Source of the DNA: Ferrimonas balearica
GTDB lineage: Bacteria > Pseudomonadota > Gammaproteobacteria > Enterobacterales > Shewanellaceae
Length of the DNA stretch: 64,000 nt
Direction of reading: 5' to 3'
NCBI RefSeq assembly: GCF_019802085.1
Contig: NZ_JAHVHV010000005.1
Span: 124,001 to 188,000 of the forward strand
The notes under the pieces are model-generated. The model was not told where the DNA came from. It made no database searches and saw only the letters and a list, made by a program, of their open reading frames with translations. Below, one piece after another: positions 1-8,627 of this stretch (position 1 is the stretch's first letter; each line of letters opens with the position of its first letter). A program made the position numbers and the translations under genes.

Positions 1-1
1 G

Positions 2-370
2 ACCTATCCTGCGGTGGATGACCGGCCCGCCGGTTACTCCGAGGTGTGGCTCAAGGGAGTGTTGCGAGAGCGCTTGGGGTATTCGGGCCTTATCTTTTCC
101 GATGATCTGGGCATGGCCGGCGCCGCCGGCGCCGGGAACTACCTCAAACGGGTGCACGCCGCCCTGACCGCCGGCTGCGACATCGCCCTTATCTGCAACC
201 AGGGCGAGGCGGCCCTGGCGGTGGCCCAGGTGCTGGCCCCCTGGCCCGAGGTGCCGACGCGGGTGAGCGCAATGCGGGGGCGTCCTGCCCCGGATTGGGC
301 CTCCCTCAGGGCCAGCCTAGAATGGCAGCAGGCGGCGGCCCTGGCAGAGCGCCTGCGCGCGTTTCAGTAA
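2..370 (+). CDS. nagZ: Beta-N-acetylhexosaminidase NagZ, C-terminal part (truncated by window edge)
   Basis: Only the last 122 codons or so are present; the reading frame is open from base 2 and the gene begins outside the window. NagZ is a cytoplasmic family 3 glycosidase that removes GlcNAc from 1,6-anhydro-muropeptides during cell-wall recycling. The segment [10 protein letters not shown] matches the family motif that carries the catalytic aspartate, and [17 protein letters not shown] fits the preceding helix of the barrel. It ends in TAA at 368-370, and ycfP follows 35 nt downstream, an order seen in related gammaproteobacteria. Identification is firm; the missing N-terminus cannot be assessed. 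Confidence 0.9.
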   Translation, partial: TYPAVDDRPAGYSEVWLKGVLRERLGYSGLIFSDDLGMAGAAGAGNYLKRVHAALTAGCDIALICNQGEAALAVAQVLAPWPEVPTRVSAMRGRPAPDWASLRASLEWQQAAALAERLRAFQ

Positions 371-405
371 AAAACCATCCAACCGAGTCAAGAAGGAGTC
401 TACCG

Positions 406-978
406 GTGATCATCTATCTGCACGGCTTTGATGCCACCAGCCCCGGCAATCACGAGAAGGTGATGCAGTTGCAGTTTATCGATGAGGATGTGCGCTTTTT
501 GAGCTACTCCACGCTGCACCCCAAGCACGACATGCAGCACCTGCTCAAGGAGGTGGATAAACAGCTCAAGCTGTCGGACGACCCGGCGCCGCTCATTGTC
601 GGGGTAGGCCTGGGAGGCTACTGGGCTGAGCGGGTGGGTTTTCTCTGCGGCATCCGCGCGGCGATGTTCAACCCCAACCTCTGGCCGGAGGAGAACATGG
701 CCGGCAAGATCGACCGCCCGGAGGAGTACGCCGACATCCGCAGCAAGTGCGTCAGCCAGTTTCGCGATAAGAATCGGGGGCGGGCACTGGTGGTGCTGGC
801 CCGCCAGGATGAGGTGCTGGACACCGGTCGCATCGAGCAGACCCTGGCCCCTTACTACTCGGTGGTGTGGGACGAGGAGCAGAGCCACAAGTTCAAGTCC
901 ATCAGCGGCCACCTGCAGCGACTCAAGGCCTTCAAGCAGGAAGACGCTTCCGGTGGTGCGCAAAATCTGACCGTGTGA
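406..978 (+). CDS. ycfP: YcfP family (UPF0227) alpha/beta-hydrolase-like protein
   Basis: The 190-residue product aligns by eye over its whole length with E. coli YcfP (180 aa), for example IIYLHGFD at the N-terminus, [23 protein letters not shown] and [17 protein letters not shown] chose the GTG start at 406 because it sits 7 nt after an AGGAG ribosome site and matches the family N-terminus; the frame is open further upstream inside nagZ, but that part is non-homologous. The fold is an esterase-like alpha/beta hydrolase, but the nucleophile elbow reads G-V-G-L-G instead of G-x-S-x-G, so the usual catalytic serine is absent, as in the family. Biochemical function is unknown. It is probably co-transcribed with nagZ. 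Confidence 0.93.
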   Translation: MIIYLHGFDATSPGNHEKVMQLQFIDEDVRFLSYSTLHPKHDMQHLLKEVDKQLKLSDDPAPLIVGVGLGGYWAERVGFLCGIRAAMFNPNLWPEENMAGKIDRPEEYADIRSKCVSQFRDKNRGRALVVLARQDEVLDTGRIEQTLAPYYSVVWDEEQSHKFKSISGHLQRLKAFKQEDASGGAQNLTV

Positions 979-1038
979 GCCCTTTCATTCCATGTTTTTT
1001 GGTAATGGGGTTATGTAAAGGTTGCATTTGGGTGGCCT

Positions 1039-1195
1039 GGCGGTAACCTTTGGTTCCGCAGGCGTATGGATTGGGCCTGTTCCGATCCACCATGGCACCC
1101 CTAGGGGAGCGGGCGTGTGTGTCACCCGCTGAGCCATACCGCCTTTGCGTTTGTCGCCCGATGCAGCTAACAGCGGTTTCGTTAGCTGCTTTTTT
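1039..1195 (+). ncRNA. Candidate structured RNA with own terminator
   Basis: This stretch of the 333-nt gap between ycfP and acyP folds into a branched structure. GGCGTATGG (1061-1069) pairs with CCATACCGCC (1134-1143) with one bulged base. Inside this closing stem lie ATTGG/CCGAT (1070-1074 with 1082-1086), a CCC/GGG element around 1098-1107, and AGCGGG/CCCGCT (1108-1113 with 1125-1130). GGCGGTA at 1039-1045 can alternatively pair with 1137-1143, which gives two mutually exclusive folds. A strong intrinsic terminator follows. It could be a small RNA, a leader attenuator for acyP, or the 3' UTR of ycfP. I do not recognise a known riboswitch family. Confidence 0.45.
1163..1195 (+). terminator. 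Intrinsic terminator in the ycfP-acyP gap
   Basis: GCAGCTAAC (1163-1171) and GTTAGCTGC (1181-1189) form a perfect 9-bp stem with a 9-nt loop, followed directly by six T residues (1190-1195). It would end transcription from ycfP or from the structured RNA just upstream. It lies 117 nt before acyP, so acyP needs either readthrough or its own promoter in 1196-1300, where I see no convincing hexamers. Confidence 0.85.
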
Positions 1196-1311
1196 CCCCC
1201 TCTTTTTCCTTCCCGCTACCGGTTCCACTGGACGCCGCTGCGCCCTTTCGCTAAAACATTCTTATGCCTGAGAAAAGTGCGAAACCTGTTTCAGGGGTAA
1301 AGGGGTGAATA

Positions 1312-1584
1312 ATGAAGAAAATCCTGGCGAGGGTCACCGGTGAAGTTCAGGGCGTCTGGTTTCGGGCGTCCACCCGGCAGGAGGCCAAGCGGCTGGGGGT
1401 GACCGGTTACGTCCGTAACCTGTCTGACGGCTCGGTGGAGATCCTGGCCCAGGGAGGTGACCACGCTGTGGAGGCGCTGATCGACTGGGCTCACCATGGG
1501 CCACAGGAGGCCGCCGTCATGGATGTGCTGGTCAGCGACTACGACGGCGACGATCTCTACCTGGATTTCGAAATCACGGATTGA
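1312..1584 (+). CDS. acyP: Acylphosphatase
   Basis: A 90-residue protein of the size expected for acylphosphatases, small cytoplasmic enzymes that hydrolyse carboxyl-phosphate anhydrides such as acetyl phosphate. The P-loop-like segment GEVQGVWFR carries the catalytic arginine, and GYVRNLSDGSVEI carries the conserved asparagine and the second signature. The ATG follows an AAAGGGGTGAATA ribosome site. The last 11 nt overlap the end of convergent csiV (1574-1584). It is preceded by a strong terminator, so expression from ycfP is probably limited. Confidence 0.95.
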   Translation: MKKILARVTGEVQGVWFRASTRQEAKRLGVTGYVRNLSDGSVEILAQGGDHAVEALIDWAHHGPQEAAVMDVLVSDYDGDDLYLDFEITD

Positions 1585-2539
1585 GTGTTGCCTGGGGCGT
1601 CACTTCGGCCTCGGGCGCCACCGCTTCCGGCTGCGTCATGCGCCGGATCTGCACCACCAGACCCAGCTGGGGATGATCAAAGTAGTGGATCTCCCGGCTG
1701 CGCACCCGACGGTTTTGCTCCAGCGGAATGGTCAGCAAGAACGGCTCCGCCTCCTCTTCCACAGCCACGTCCGCCGTCAAGGCATCGGGGTCCTGTTCCA
1801 GGGACTCGGTTTTCCACACCCGCTTCCCCTCCTGGCGCAGATCCAGCCGGGTCTCGATAAAGAGAAAGTGATCCAGGTAGATCCTCAGCCAGCCATTGAG
1901 CTCCCACACCGGGTCCGCTTGAGCGCCGCTGCTGGGGCTGAAGCCGGTGAAGAAGTCGAACTGGGAGAGCAGGTCATCCTCCGGCGGGTGCAGGTGGCCC
2001 TCGGCGTCGAAACGCTCACCGAAGTTGCGGCCGCCGTAGAGGTGGAACGGTTGAGCCTGACGGCGGCCGTACACCGGCATCTGCCAACCGGTGTGCAGCA
2101 GGATCTGGTGGCCGCCCTTGGCGCCAATCTGGCGGCGGGCATCGCCAAACTCCAGTTGCTCGGCGGTGAGCAGGAAGGGGTCACCGGCCAGGGGATCCCC
2201 GGCGGTCTCCGCCGCGGCCTGCACCGGCAGGCGGTCGGGGAAGCTGGGGGTCAGCTGCTGACGGCTCTCGCACCCCTGGGGGTCCAGTAGCCACTCACTG
2301 GCGTCACACTCCGCCAGGGCCGCCTGGAACTGGGACAGGTCCGGCATCATTACCGGACCCAGCAGATCACGACTGTTGCCCAGCTTCACCGGGCGCCGGT
2401 CCGCATCCCAGATCTCACCGCTGTTGTCTGGACGGCTGAACACCAGCACCTCCACCTCGAACCAGGTGGGATCCTCCGATCGCGCCGGGGCGGCGGTCAG
2501 GGCGCTGAGCAGGGCCAGCAGGGGCATCAAGGGTTTCAC
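1574..2539 (-). CDS. csiV: CsiV-type peptidoglycan-binding periplasmic protein
   Basis: The 321-residue product has a clear signal peptide (M-K-P-L-M-P-L-L-A-L-L then APARSE) and then WFEVEVLVFSR, the opening typical of the CsiV family. Its position directly after mfd is also that of csiV in related genera. CsiV was described in Vibrio as activating the penicillin-binding protein that makes D-amino-acid-rich cell wall; whether it does so here is inference. I chose the GTG start at 2539 because its GTGA overlaps the mfd stop codon (TGA, 2538-2536), indicating translational coupling; a longer frame upstream lies inside mfd. The mature part is acidic and low in complexity near the C-terminus (VAPEAEVTPQATL). 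Confidence 0.75.
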   Translation of the reverse strand: MKPLMPLLALLSALTAAPARSEDPTWFEVEVLVFSRPDNSGEIWDADRRPVKLGNSRDLLGPVMMPDLSQFQAALAECDASEWLLDPQGCESRQQLTPSFPDRLPVQAAAETAGDPLAGDPFLLTAEQLEFGDARRQIGAKGGHQILLHTGWQMPVYGRRQAQPFHLYGGRNFGERFDAEGHLHPPEDDLLSQFDFFTGFSPSSGAQADPVWELNGWLRIYLDHFLFIETRLDLRQEGKRVWKTESLEQDPDALTADVAVEEEAEPFLLTIPLEQNRRVRSREIHYFDHPQLGLVVQIRRMTQPEAVAPEAEVTPQATLNP

Positions 2540-5500
2540 GGCAGGGTAGCCTCCAGGTTGAGATCCGCCGACAGCTTGTCCAGCCACTCGGCGACGGCGT
2601 CCAGGCGAGCCTGGGGGGCCTCAAGGTCATCGAAAAAGCGCAATTTGGTCGGTCCGTCCATTTTAAGGCGACCGGCCGAGGATTGCAGTAACGAAATCAG
2701 GGTACTGGCCTGCACCGGAGTCTGCTCGGTGAACTCGAAGCTGCCCCCTTTGGCGTGGGCCTCGATGCGCCGCACCCCCAAAGTGGTGGCCCGCAGTTTC
2801 AACCGGGTGGTGGCCAGCAGGTGCTCCGCCGGCTCCGGCAGACGGCCGAAACGGTCCACCAGCTCCACCTTGGCCTGCAGCAGCTCCTCCTCGTTGTCGC
2901 AGGAGGCGATCTGCTTGTAGATGGCCAGCCGGGTGTTGACGTGGGGGATGTAGGCCTCCGGCAGCAGCGCGGGAATGCGCAGCTCCAGCTCCGCCTGATC
3001 CGAGAGGATCTGGTCCAGCGACGGCTCCTTGCCCGACTTGAGGGCGTTGACTGTCTGCTCCAGCATCTCCATGTAGAGGCTGAAGCCAATCTTGCTGATG
3101 TGGCCGCTCTGCTCATCCCCCAGCAGCTCGCCGGCGCCGCGGATCTCCAGATCCTGGGTGGCCAGCATAAAGCCAGCGCCCAGATCCTCCAGCTGCTCAA
3201 TGGCTTCGAGGCGCTTGGCGGCGTCCTTGGTGAGCTTCTTGGCGGGGGTCAGCAGGTAGGCGTAGGCCTGGTGGTGGGAGCGGCCCACCCGGCCCCGCAG
3301 CTGGTGCAGCTGGGCCAGGCCGAACTTGTCTGCCCGCTCAATCAGAATGGTGTTGGCGCTGGGGATGTCGATGCCGGTCTCGATGATGGTGGTGCACACC
3401 AGCAGGTTGAAGCGGCCGTGGTGGAAATCGCTCATCACCTGCTCCAGCTCCCGCTCCCGCATCTGGCCGTGGGCGATCCCCACTCGGGCCTCCGGCACCA
3501 GGGCCGCCAGGTCGTCGGCGCACTGCTGGATGGTCTCCACGCTGTTGTGCAGGTAGTAGACCTGACCGCCGCGCAGGATCTCCCGCATCAGGGCCTCGCG
3601 CACCAGGGCCCCCTCCTGGGGCCGAACAAAGGTTTTCACCGACAGCCGGCGCTTGGGGGCGGTGGCGATGATGGAGAGATCCCGCATGCCGGACATCGCC
3701 ATATTGAGGGTCCGGGGGATGGGGGTGGCGGTGAGGGTGAGGATGTCCACCTCCGCCCGCAGCGCCTTGATGCGGTCCTTCTGGCGGACGCCGAAGCGGT
3801 GCTCCTCATCGACAATCAACAGGCCCAGGTCCGGGAAGTTGATGTCGCTTTGCAGCAGCTTGTGGGTGCCGATAAGGATGTCGATCTTGCCCTCGGCCAG
3901 CTGCGCCAGCACCTTCTTCTGCTCTGCGGCGGTACGGAATCGACTCATCACCTCCACCCGCACCGGCCAGTCGGCGAAGCGGTCGCGGAAGTTCTCGTAG
4001 TGTTGCTGGGCCAGCAAGGTGGTGGGCACCAGCACCGCCACCTGCTTACCCCCGTGCACCGCGACAAAGGCGGCGCGCATCGCCACCTCGGTCTTGCCGA
4101 AGCCCACGTCGCCGCACACCAGGCGGTCCATCGCCTGGCCCTTGGTCATGTCCCGCAATACCGCGCCGATGGCCGCCGCCTGGTCCACCGTCTCCTCGAA
4201 GGGGAAGGCGGAGGAAAACCGCTGATATTCCGGCTCGTCCAAAGGAAAACGGTGGCCAGGCTTAGCTTCCCGGCGGGCGTAGATGTCCAGCAGCTCGGCG
4301 GCGACATCGCGCACCTTCTCGGCCGCCTTGCGCCGGGCCTTGTCCCAGGCTTCGGAGCCGAGCTTGTTGAGGGTCACGCTCTCTTCGTCGGCTCCGCTGT
4401 AGCGGCTGATCATGTGCAGGGCGTTGACCGGCACATAGAGCTTGGAGCCGCCGCCGTACTCCAGCATCAGAAATTCGGACTCCAGCCCGCCGGCTTCCAG
4501 GGTTTCCAGCCCCAGGTAGCGACCGATGCCATGTTTGAGGTGCACCACCGGCTGGCCCACCTTGAGCTCCGCCAGGTTGCGGATGAGCGACTCGGAGCTG
4601 ACTCCCCGGCGCTGACGGCTGCGTCGGCGTTGGCGCACCCGGCTGCCCAGCAGCTCCTCCTCGCAGACGATGGCCACGCCCTCCTGGGCCAGCAGCACGG
4701 AGCGCTCCAGGGGGCTGACAATCAGGCCCATGGGGGCATCGCCGGTGAGGAAGTCATTCAGATGGGGCAGGGGGTCGGGCTTGAGGCCCGCCGGGCGCAG
4801 CAGCTCCAGCAGTGCCTCACGACGTCCCTCGGACTCCACCGAGAACACCACCCGGGGCCACTGGGCCAGCTTGGCCTGCAGGGGCGCCAAGGGGGTCTTG
4901 AGCTGGTGATTGATCTCGATGTCGGTGATGGGCTCTACCGTCGCCTGGGGCGCCTTGGCGATCTCCGAAACTCCGGCTTCCAGCTGAATCCGGCCCAGCG
5001 CCTTGACGTGGCTGAACAGCTCCTCGGTGCGCAGGAACAGGTCCTGGGGGGGCAGCAGGGGGCGCAGGGGGTCCACCCGCTGGTTCTCGTAGCGGGCTTC
5101 GGCGTCGCTCAGGTAGTGCTCACTGGCGCCCTGGATGTCGCCCACGGTGAGCAGCTGGGTGTCCTTGGGCAGGTAGTCGAACACCGTGGCGGTCTGCTCG
5201 AAAAACAGCGGCAGGTAGTTCTCCACCCCGCCGGGCAGGATCCCCTTGCTTACCTGCTGGTAGACCGATTCCGCCTCGTTGCTGATCCGCTCGAAATGCT
5301 GGCGGTAGCGGGCGCGGAAGGTGTCGATCCCCGCCTCATCGGTGGGAAACTCCCGGGCCGGCAGCAGGCGCACCGAGGCCAGGGTGCCCTCGGAGCGCTG
5401 GCTGTCGGGGTCGAAGGGGCGGATGCTCTCCAGCTCGTCGTCGAACAGGTCCAGCCGCAGCGGGCTGTCGCTGCCCATGGGGAAGAGATCGACGATGGCG

Positions 5501-6006
5501 CCGCGGATGGCGTACTCGCCGTGCTCGTGCACCTGCTCCACGTGGTGGTAGCCGGCCCGGGTCAGATCCTGACGCAGTTTCTCGATGTCCAGGGTCTGCC
5601 CCTGCTCGAAGCGCACCACCTTGCCGGCCACAAAGCTGGCGGGGCAGAGCCGGGTCAGTGCGGTGGGCACCGGCAGGATCAGCAGGCCGCGCTTGAGGCC
5701 CGGCAGGGCGTGCAGCGCCTCCAGGCGCTGGGAGACGATGTCCTGGTGGGGGGAGAAGCTGTCGTAGGGCAGGGTCTCCCGGTCGGGGAACAGCAGCACC
5801 GGCAGGGCGTCGCCACAGAGGTAGCGCAGCTCCTGCTCCAGGCGCAGTGCGGTGGGGGTGTCCTGGGTCAGCAGCACGGTCAGGCCGCTGTGGCGGGCCA
5901 CCAGGGCATGGGTGGCCAGGGCCTTGGCGGCCCCGGTCAGGCCGGTCAGGCGCAGCTTGCTCTGAGGGCCGCCGGCGGGCGGCGTCAGGGGGGAGTATCG
6001 GCTCAT
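2536..6006 (-). CDS. mfd: Transcription-repair coupling factor Mfd
   Basis: A protein of 1156 residues, close to the usual 1150. Mfd binds RNA polymerase stalled at DNA lesions, pushes it forward or off, and recruits UvrA. Domains appear in order: UvrB-like N-terminal modules, the RNA-polymerase interaction module (GQPVVHLKHGIGRYLGLE), and the RecG-type helicase with Walker A GDVGFGKTE near residue 632, motif II DEEHRFG and TATPIPRT. TRG follows, and the C-terminal UvrA-binding inhibitory domain comes last. I prefer ATG at 6006 over a TTG three codons upstream, since MSRYSPL resembles a normal start. The stop overlaps csiV. Expected to be weakly constitutive; no distinct promoter is seen in the 28 nt between it and the PilZ gene, so the two are probably one transcript. 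Confidence 0.97.
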   Translation of the reverse strand: MSRYSPLTPPAGGPQSKLRLTGLTGAAKALATHALVARHSGLTVLLTQDTPTALRLEQELRYLCGDALPVLLFPDRETLPYDSFSPHQDIVSQRLEALHALPGLKRGLLILPVPTALTRLCPASFVAGKVVRFEQGQTLDIEKLRQDLTRAGYHHVEQVHEHGEYAIRGAIVDLFPMGSDSPLRLDLFDDELESIRPFDPDSQRSEGTLASVRLLPAREFPTDEAGIDTFRARYRQHFERISNEAESVYQQVSKGILPGGVENYLPLFFEQTATVFDYLPKDTQLLTVGDIQGASEHYLSDAEARYENQRVDPLRPLLPPQDLFLRTEELFSHVKALGRIQLEAGVSEIAKAPQATVEPITDIEINHQLKTPLAPLQAKLAQWPRVVFSVESEGRREALLELLRPAGLKPDPLPHLNDFLTGDAPMGLIVSPLERSVLLAQEGVAIVCEEELLGSRVRQRRRSRQRRGVSSESLIRNLAELKVGQPVVHLKHGIGRYLGLETLEAGGLESEFLMLEYGGGSKLYVPVNALHMISRYSGADEESVTLNKLGSEAWDKARRKAAEKVRDVAAELLDIYARREAKPGHRFPLDEPEYQRFSSAFPFEETVDQAAAIGAVLRDMTKGQAMDRLVCGDVGFGKTEVAMRAAFVAVHGGKQVAVLVPTTLLAQQHYENFRDRFADWPVRVEVMSRFRTAAEQKKVLAQLAEGKIDILIGTHKLLQSDINFPDLGLLIVDEEHRFGVRQKDRIKALRAEVDILTLTATPIPRTLNMAMSGMRDLSIIATAPKRRLSVKTFVRPQEGALVREALMREILRGGQVYYLHNSVETIQQCADDLAALVPEARVGIAHGQMRERELEQVMSDFHHGRFNLLVCTTIIETGIDIPSANTILIERADKFGLAQLHQLRGRVGRSHHQAYAYLLTPAKKLTKDAAKRLEAIEQLEDLGAGFMLATQDLEIRGAGELLGDEQSGHISKIGFSLYMEMLEQTVNALKSGKEPSLDQILSDQAELELRIPALLPEAYIPHVNTRLAIYKQIASCDNEEELLQAKVELVDRFGRLPEPAEHLLATTRLKLRATTLGVRRIEAHAKGGSFEFTEQTPVQASTLISLLQSSAGRLKMDGPTKLRFFDDLEAPQARLDAVAEWLDKLSADLNLEATLP

Positions 6007-6034
6007 GGACAACAACGACGATTCGGTTTGAGAT

Positions 6035-6634
6035 TCATTTTAAAGAAGGGGGTTCAGCCTCGCCAGCGCCGCGGCGGCGTTCGGCCCGCTCCCGCAGTTG
6101 GCGCTGCTGCACCATCAAACTGGCACGCACCAGGCGATCCTGGTCCGACTCGCGGATGGCGGTGAAGGTGATGGTCAGCTCGAAACCCGGGCCCTGAGGC
6201 TGGCAGTCGCTGACCTCGCCGTGGGCGAACACCGCCACGTGCTGATCCGCCAGGAACACCCGCAGGGCCAGGGCCTGACCCTGGGGCAGGGGCTCGGCAA
6301 GTCGGACGCGGATCCCGGAGCCGCCGAACTGCAGGCCTTCGGCCCGGTATCCGGCGTTGGGGTCCTGGGCCAACTGCTGTTGCAGCACCAGGTCAATCTT
6401 CTGGGATTGAAGGCTGAGGTATTCCGCCAGGGCCTTGGCGTGCTGTTCCATCCCCTTGAGCAGGGGCAGGCAGCGACCCTCCAGGTCCGTGACCTGGGCC
6501 ATCAGTCGAAACGCCTTGGGCATCGCCGCCTCCAGCTCCGGTTCCGGCAGCCACAGCTGGGCCTCGCTGATGGGATCCAGCAGGGCATCAAACTGGCTGG
6601 GGACGCTGAAGTAGCCCGGGTCGGCGTCGGACAT
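6035..6634 (-). CDS. PilZ-like domain protein (possible c-di-GMP-related)
   Basis: A 199-residue cytoplasmic protein with no signal or membrane segment. Residues 1-90 are mainly helical. The C-terminal half resembles a PilZ beta-barrel (GLQFGGSGIRVRL, then alternating strands to FELTITF, and a closing charged helix with QQRQLRERAERRR). The canonical RxxxR motif is not visible, and the usual D/N-x-S-x-x-G is replaced by FGGSGIR, so c-di-GMP binding is doubtful. The ATG at 6634 follows AAGGGA at a good distance. The gene lies between mfd and divergent lolC, where related genera also carry a PilZ-annotated gene. Function unknown. Confidence 0.65.
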   Translation of the reverse strand: MSDADPGYFSVPSQFDALLDPISEAQLWLPEPELEAAMPKAFRLMAQVTDLEGRCLPLLKGMEQHAKALAEYLSLQSQKIDLVLQQQLAQDPNAGYRAEGLQFGGSGIRVRLAEPLPQGQALALRVFLADQHVAVFAHGEVSDCQPQGPGFELTITFTAIRESDQDRLVRASLMVQQRQLRERAERRRGAGEAEPPSLK

Positions 6635-6643
6635 GGTTTTCCC

Positions 6644-6673
6644 TTGTAAGCGGTGACGAATTCTCGATATTAT
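6644..6673 (+). promoter_or_regulatory. Putative promoter of lolCDE
   Basis: TTGTAA (6644-6649) and TATTAT (6668-6673) are separated by 18 nt and lie 33 nt before the lolC ATG. This is the most AT-rich spot in the intergenic region and shares bases with the divergent PilZ promoter. Confidence 0.55.
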
Positions 6674-6696
6674 CGGCCAAATCATGTTGATATCAA
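6667..6696 (-). promoter_or_regulatory. Putative promoter of the PilZ-mfd-csiV operon
   Basis: Read on the minus strand, TTGATA (6696-6691) and TAATAT (6672-6667) are separated by 18 nt and lie about 35 nt before the PilZ-like gene. The element overlaps the divergent lolC promoter, so the two transcription units may compete for polymerase. Confidence 0.5.
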
Positions 6697-6706
6697 AGCA
6701 AGTCCC

Positions 6707-7933
6707 ATGTCCTTCTCCTCGCCCTCTCTGTCGCTCTTTGTAGGGCTGCGCTACTGGCGCGCACGAAAGGACACCCGCTTCGTCTCCTTTATCACCCTCT
6801 TCTCCGTCCTGGGCATCGCCCTGGGCGTGGCCTCGCTCATCATCGTCAGCTCGGTGATGAACGGCCTGGAGGGGCGCCTCAAGGGACAGATCCTCGGCGC
6901 TGTGCCGCAGCTGGTGATCGAGTCTGGACAGGGGGACGCCGACCGCTTCCTGCCCATCGTCACCGCGGATCCCAGCGTTCGGGGCGCGGTGCCCATGCTG
7001 GCCAGCGAAGCCATGGTGCAGCGGGGGCATGAACTGGGCGGCGTACAGCTGCTGGGCATGGATCCGGCCCGCGAAGCGGAGCTCTCGGTGGTCACCGACC
7101 ACCTCCTCTACGGCAGCCTGGATAACCTGCAAGGGGGCGAATTCCGCATTCTGCTGGGCAGCCAGCTGGCCCGCCGTCTCAACGTCTTTACCGGCGACAC
7201 CGTGCGGGTAATGACCGCCCAGGGCGCCCGCTACACCCCCATGGGGCGGCTGCCGAGCCAGCGCCAGTTCGTGGTGGGCGGGGTGTTTGAGCTGGGCTCG
7301 GACCTGGACAAGGCCCTGGCACTGGTGCACATCGACGACGCCCGCCGCCTGCTGCGCCAGAAGCCGGACCTGCGCCTCTACCTGCACGACGCCTTCGACG
7401 CCCCCGCCCTGGGCCAGCGTCTGCCCGACCAGATTTTTGAAGCCCTCGGTGAAACTCCGGCCATCAGCGACTGGCGCAGCCAGTACGGCCAGCTGTTTGC
7501 CGCGGTGAAGATGGAGAAGCGGATGATGTCGCTGCTGCTGGGGCTCATCATCGCCGTGGCGGCGTTCAACATCGTCTCCGCCCTGGTGATGATGGTTACC
7601 GACAAGACCGCCGATGTGGCCATCCTCAAGACCCTGGGCCTCTCCCGGCGCCAGATCATGGGGGTGTTCTCGGTTCAGGGGATGAGCAGCTCCGCCCTGG
7701 GGGCCCTGGTGGGGCTGGCCATCGGCCTGGCCCTGGCCAACCACCTGGAGCCGGTGCTGTCGCTGCTGGGGATCTGGCTGTTGCCCCCCGGTCAGCCGTT
7801 GCCGGTGATCATCGACCCCACCCAGGTTACCGCGGTGGTCGGCGGCGCCCTGGCTCTGAGTTTCCTGGCCACCCTCTATCCCGCCTGGCGGGCATCCCAA
7901 GTCAACCCGGCGGAGGTCCTGCGCTATGAGTGA
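6707..7933 (+). CDS. lolC: Lipoprotein-releasing system permease LolC
   Basis: A 408-residue inner-membrane subunit of the LolCDE transporter, which extracts outer-membrane lipoproteins from the inner membrane and passes them to LolA. One N-terminal membrane segment after [16 protein letters not shown] is followed by a long periplasmic domain and three C-terminal segments of the MacB/FtsX type. The ATG at 6707 was chosen because the open frame upstream (from 6653) lacks homology. The C-terminus [10 protein letters not shown] is typical. The last 8 nt overlap lolD. Order lolC-lolD-lolE is standard. Confidence 0.93.
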   Translation: MSFSSPSLSLFVGLRYWRARKDTRFVSFITLFSVLGIALGVASLIIVSSVMNGLEGRLKGQILGAVPQLVIESGQGDADRFLPIVTADPSVRGAVPMLASEAMVQRGHELGGVQLLGMDPAREAELSVVTDHLLYGSLDNLQGGEFRILLGSQLARRLNVFTGDTVRVMTAQGARYTPMGRLPSQRQFVVGGVFELGSDLDKALALVHIDDARRLLRQKPDLRLYLHDAFDAPALGQRLPDQIFEALGETPAISDWRSQYGQLFAAVKMEKRMMSLLLGLIIAVAAFNIVSALVMMVTDKTADVAILKTLGLSRRQIMGVFSVQGMSSSALGALVGLAIGLALANHLEPVLSLLGIWLLPPGQPLPVIIDPTQVTAVVGGALALSFLATLYPAWRASQVNPAEVLRYE

Positions 7934-8627
7934 ACCCTTACTGCAATGTCGTCACCTGGGCAAGGTGTACCAGGAGGGGCGGCAGCAGACCCGGGTCCTG
8001 ACCGATCTCAACCTGGAGGTCTATCCCGGCCAGCTGGTGGCCGTGGTGGGCAGCTCCGGCTCCGGCAAGAGCACCCTGCTGCACCTGCTGGGCACGTTGG
8101 ACCACCCCACCGAAGGGGAGGTGCTGTTTCGGGGCCAGGACCTGGCCAAGCTGGGGGAATCCCAGCGCAACCGGGTGCGCAACCGGGATCTGGGCTTTGT
8201 CTACCAGTTCCACCATCTGCTGCCGGAGTTCACCGCCCTGGAGAACGTGGCGATGCCGCTGATGATCGCCGGCCAGAGTCGCGCCGAGGCCCAGTCCCGG
8301 GCGTCGGAGCTGCTGGGCCGGGTGGGGCTGTCCGAGCGTTTGACCCACAAGCCCAGCGAGCTGTCCGGCGGCGAGCGTCAGCGAGTGGCCATCGCCCGCG
8401 CCCTGGCCAACCGACCGGCGCTGGTGCTGGCGGACGAGCCCACCGGCAACCTGGACGCCGCCACCGCCGAGGCGATCTACGGCCTCATCCGAGAGCTGGC
8501 GGTGGAGCAGGGCACCGCTTTTGTGGTGGTGACCCACGACCGGGAGCTGGCGGCCCGGCTGGATCGCCAGCTGGAGATGAAAGCCGGCCACCTGGAAGAG
8601 CGGGAGCGGGCCGATGCTCACGGATAA
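7926..8627 (+). CDS. lolD: Lipoprotein-releasing system ATP-binding protein LolD
   Basis: A 233-residue ABC ATPase that powers lipoprotein release through LolC and LolE. Walker [10 protein letters not shown] lies at residues 42-50, the signature [15 protein letters not shown] near 146-160, Walker [12 protein letters not shown] near 167-177, and the switch histidine in VVTHD near 200. Its start overlaps lolC by 8 nt and its end overlaps lolE by 14 nt, so the three proteins are probably made in coupled translation. Confidence 0.96.
   Translation: MSEPLLQCRHLGKVYQEGRQQTRVLTDLNLEVYPGQLVAVVGSSGSGKSTLLHLLGTLDHPTEGEVLFRGQDLAKLGESQRNRVRNRDLGFVYQFHHLLPEFTALENVAMPLMIAGQSRAEAQSRASELLGRVGLSERLTHKPSELSGGERQRVAIARALANRPALVLADEPTGNLDAATAEAIYGLIRELAVEQGTAFVVVTHDRELAARLDRQLEMKAGHLEERERADAHG

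Noticed and set aside
1098-1150. TPP-riboswitch-like words (CGCTGAG, CATACC)
   Set aside because: The second conserved half of the TPP aptamer is missing, so this is not a TPP switch.
6007-6015. TTG at 6015 as the mfd start
   Set aside because: It would add only three residues and has no better ribosome site than the ATG at 6006.
2755-6165. A 1136-codon plus-strand open frame opposite mfd
   Set aside because: It is Gln/Leu/Gly/His-rich low-complexity sequence, the usual shadow of a high-GC gene on the other strand; mfd is unmistakable.
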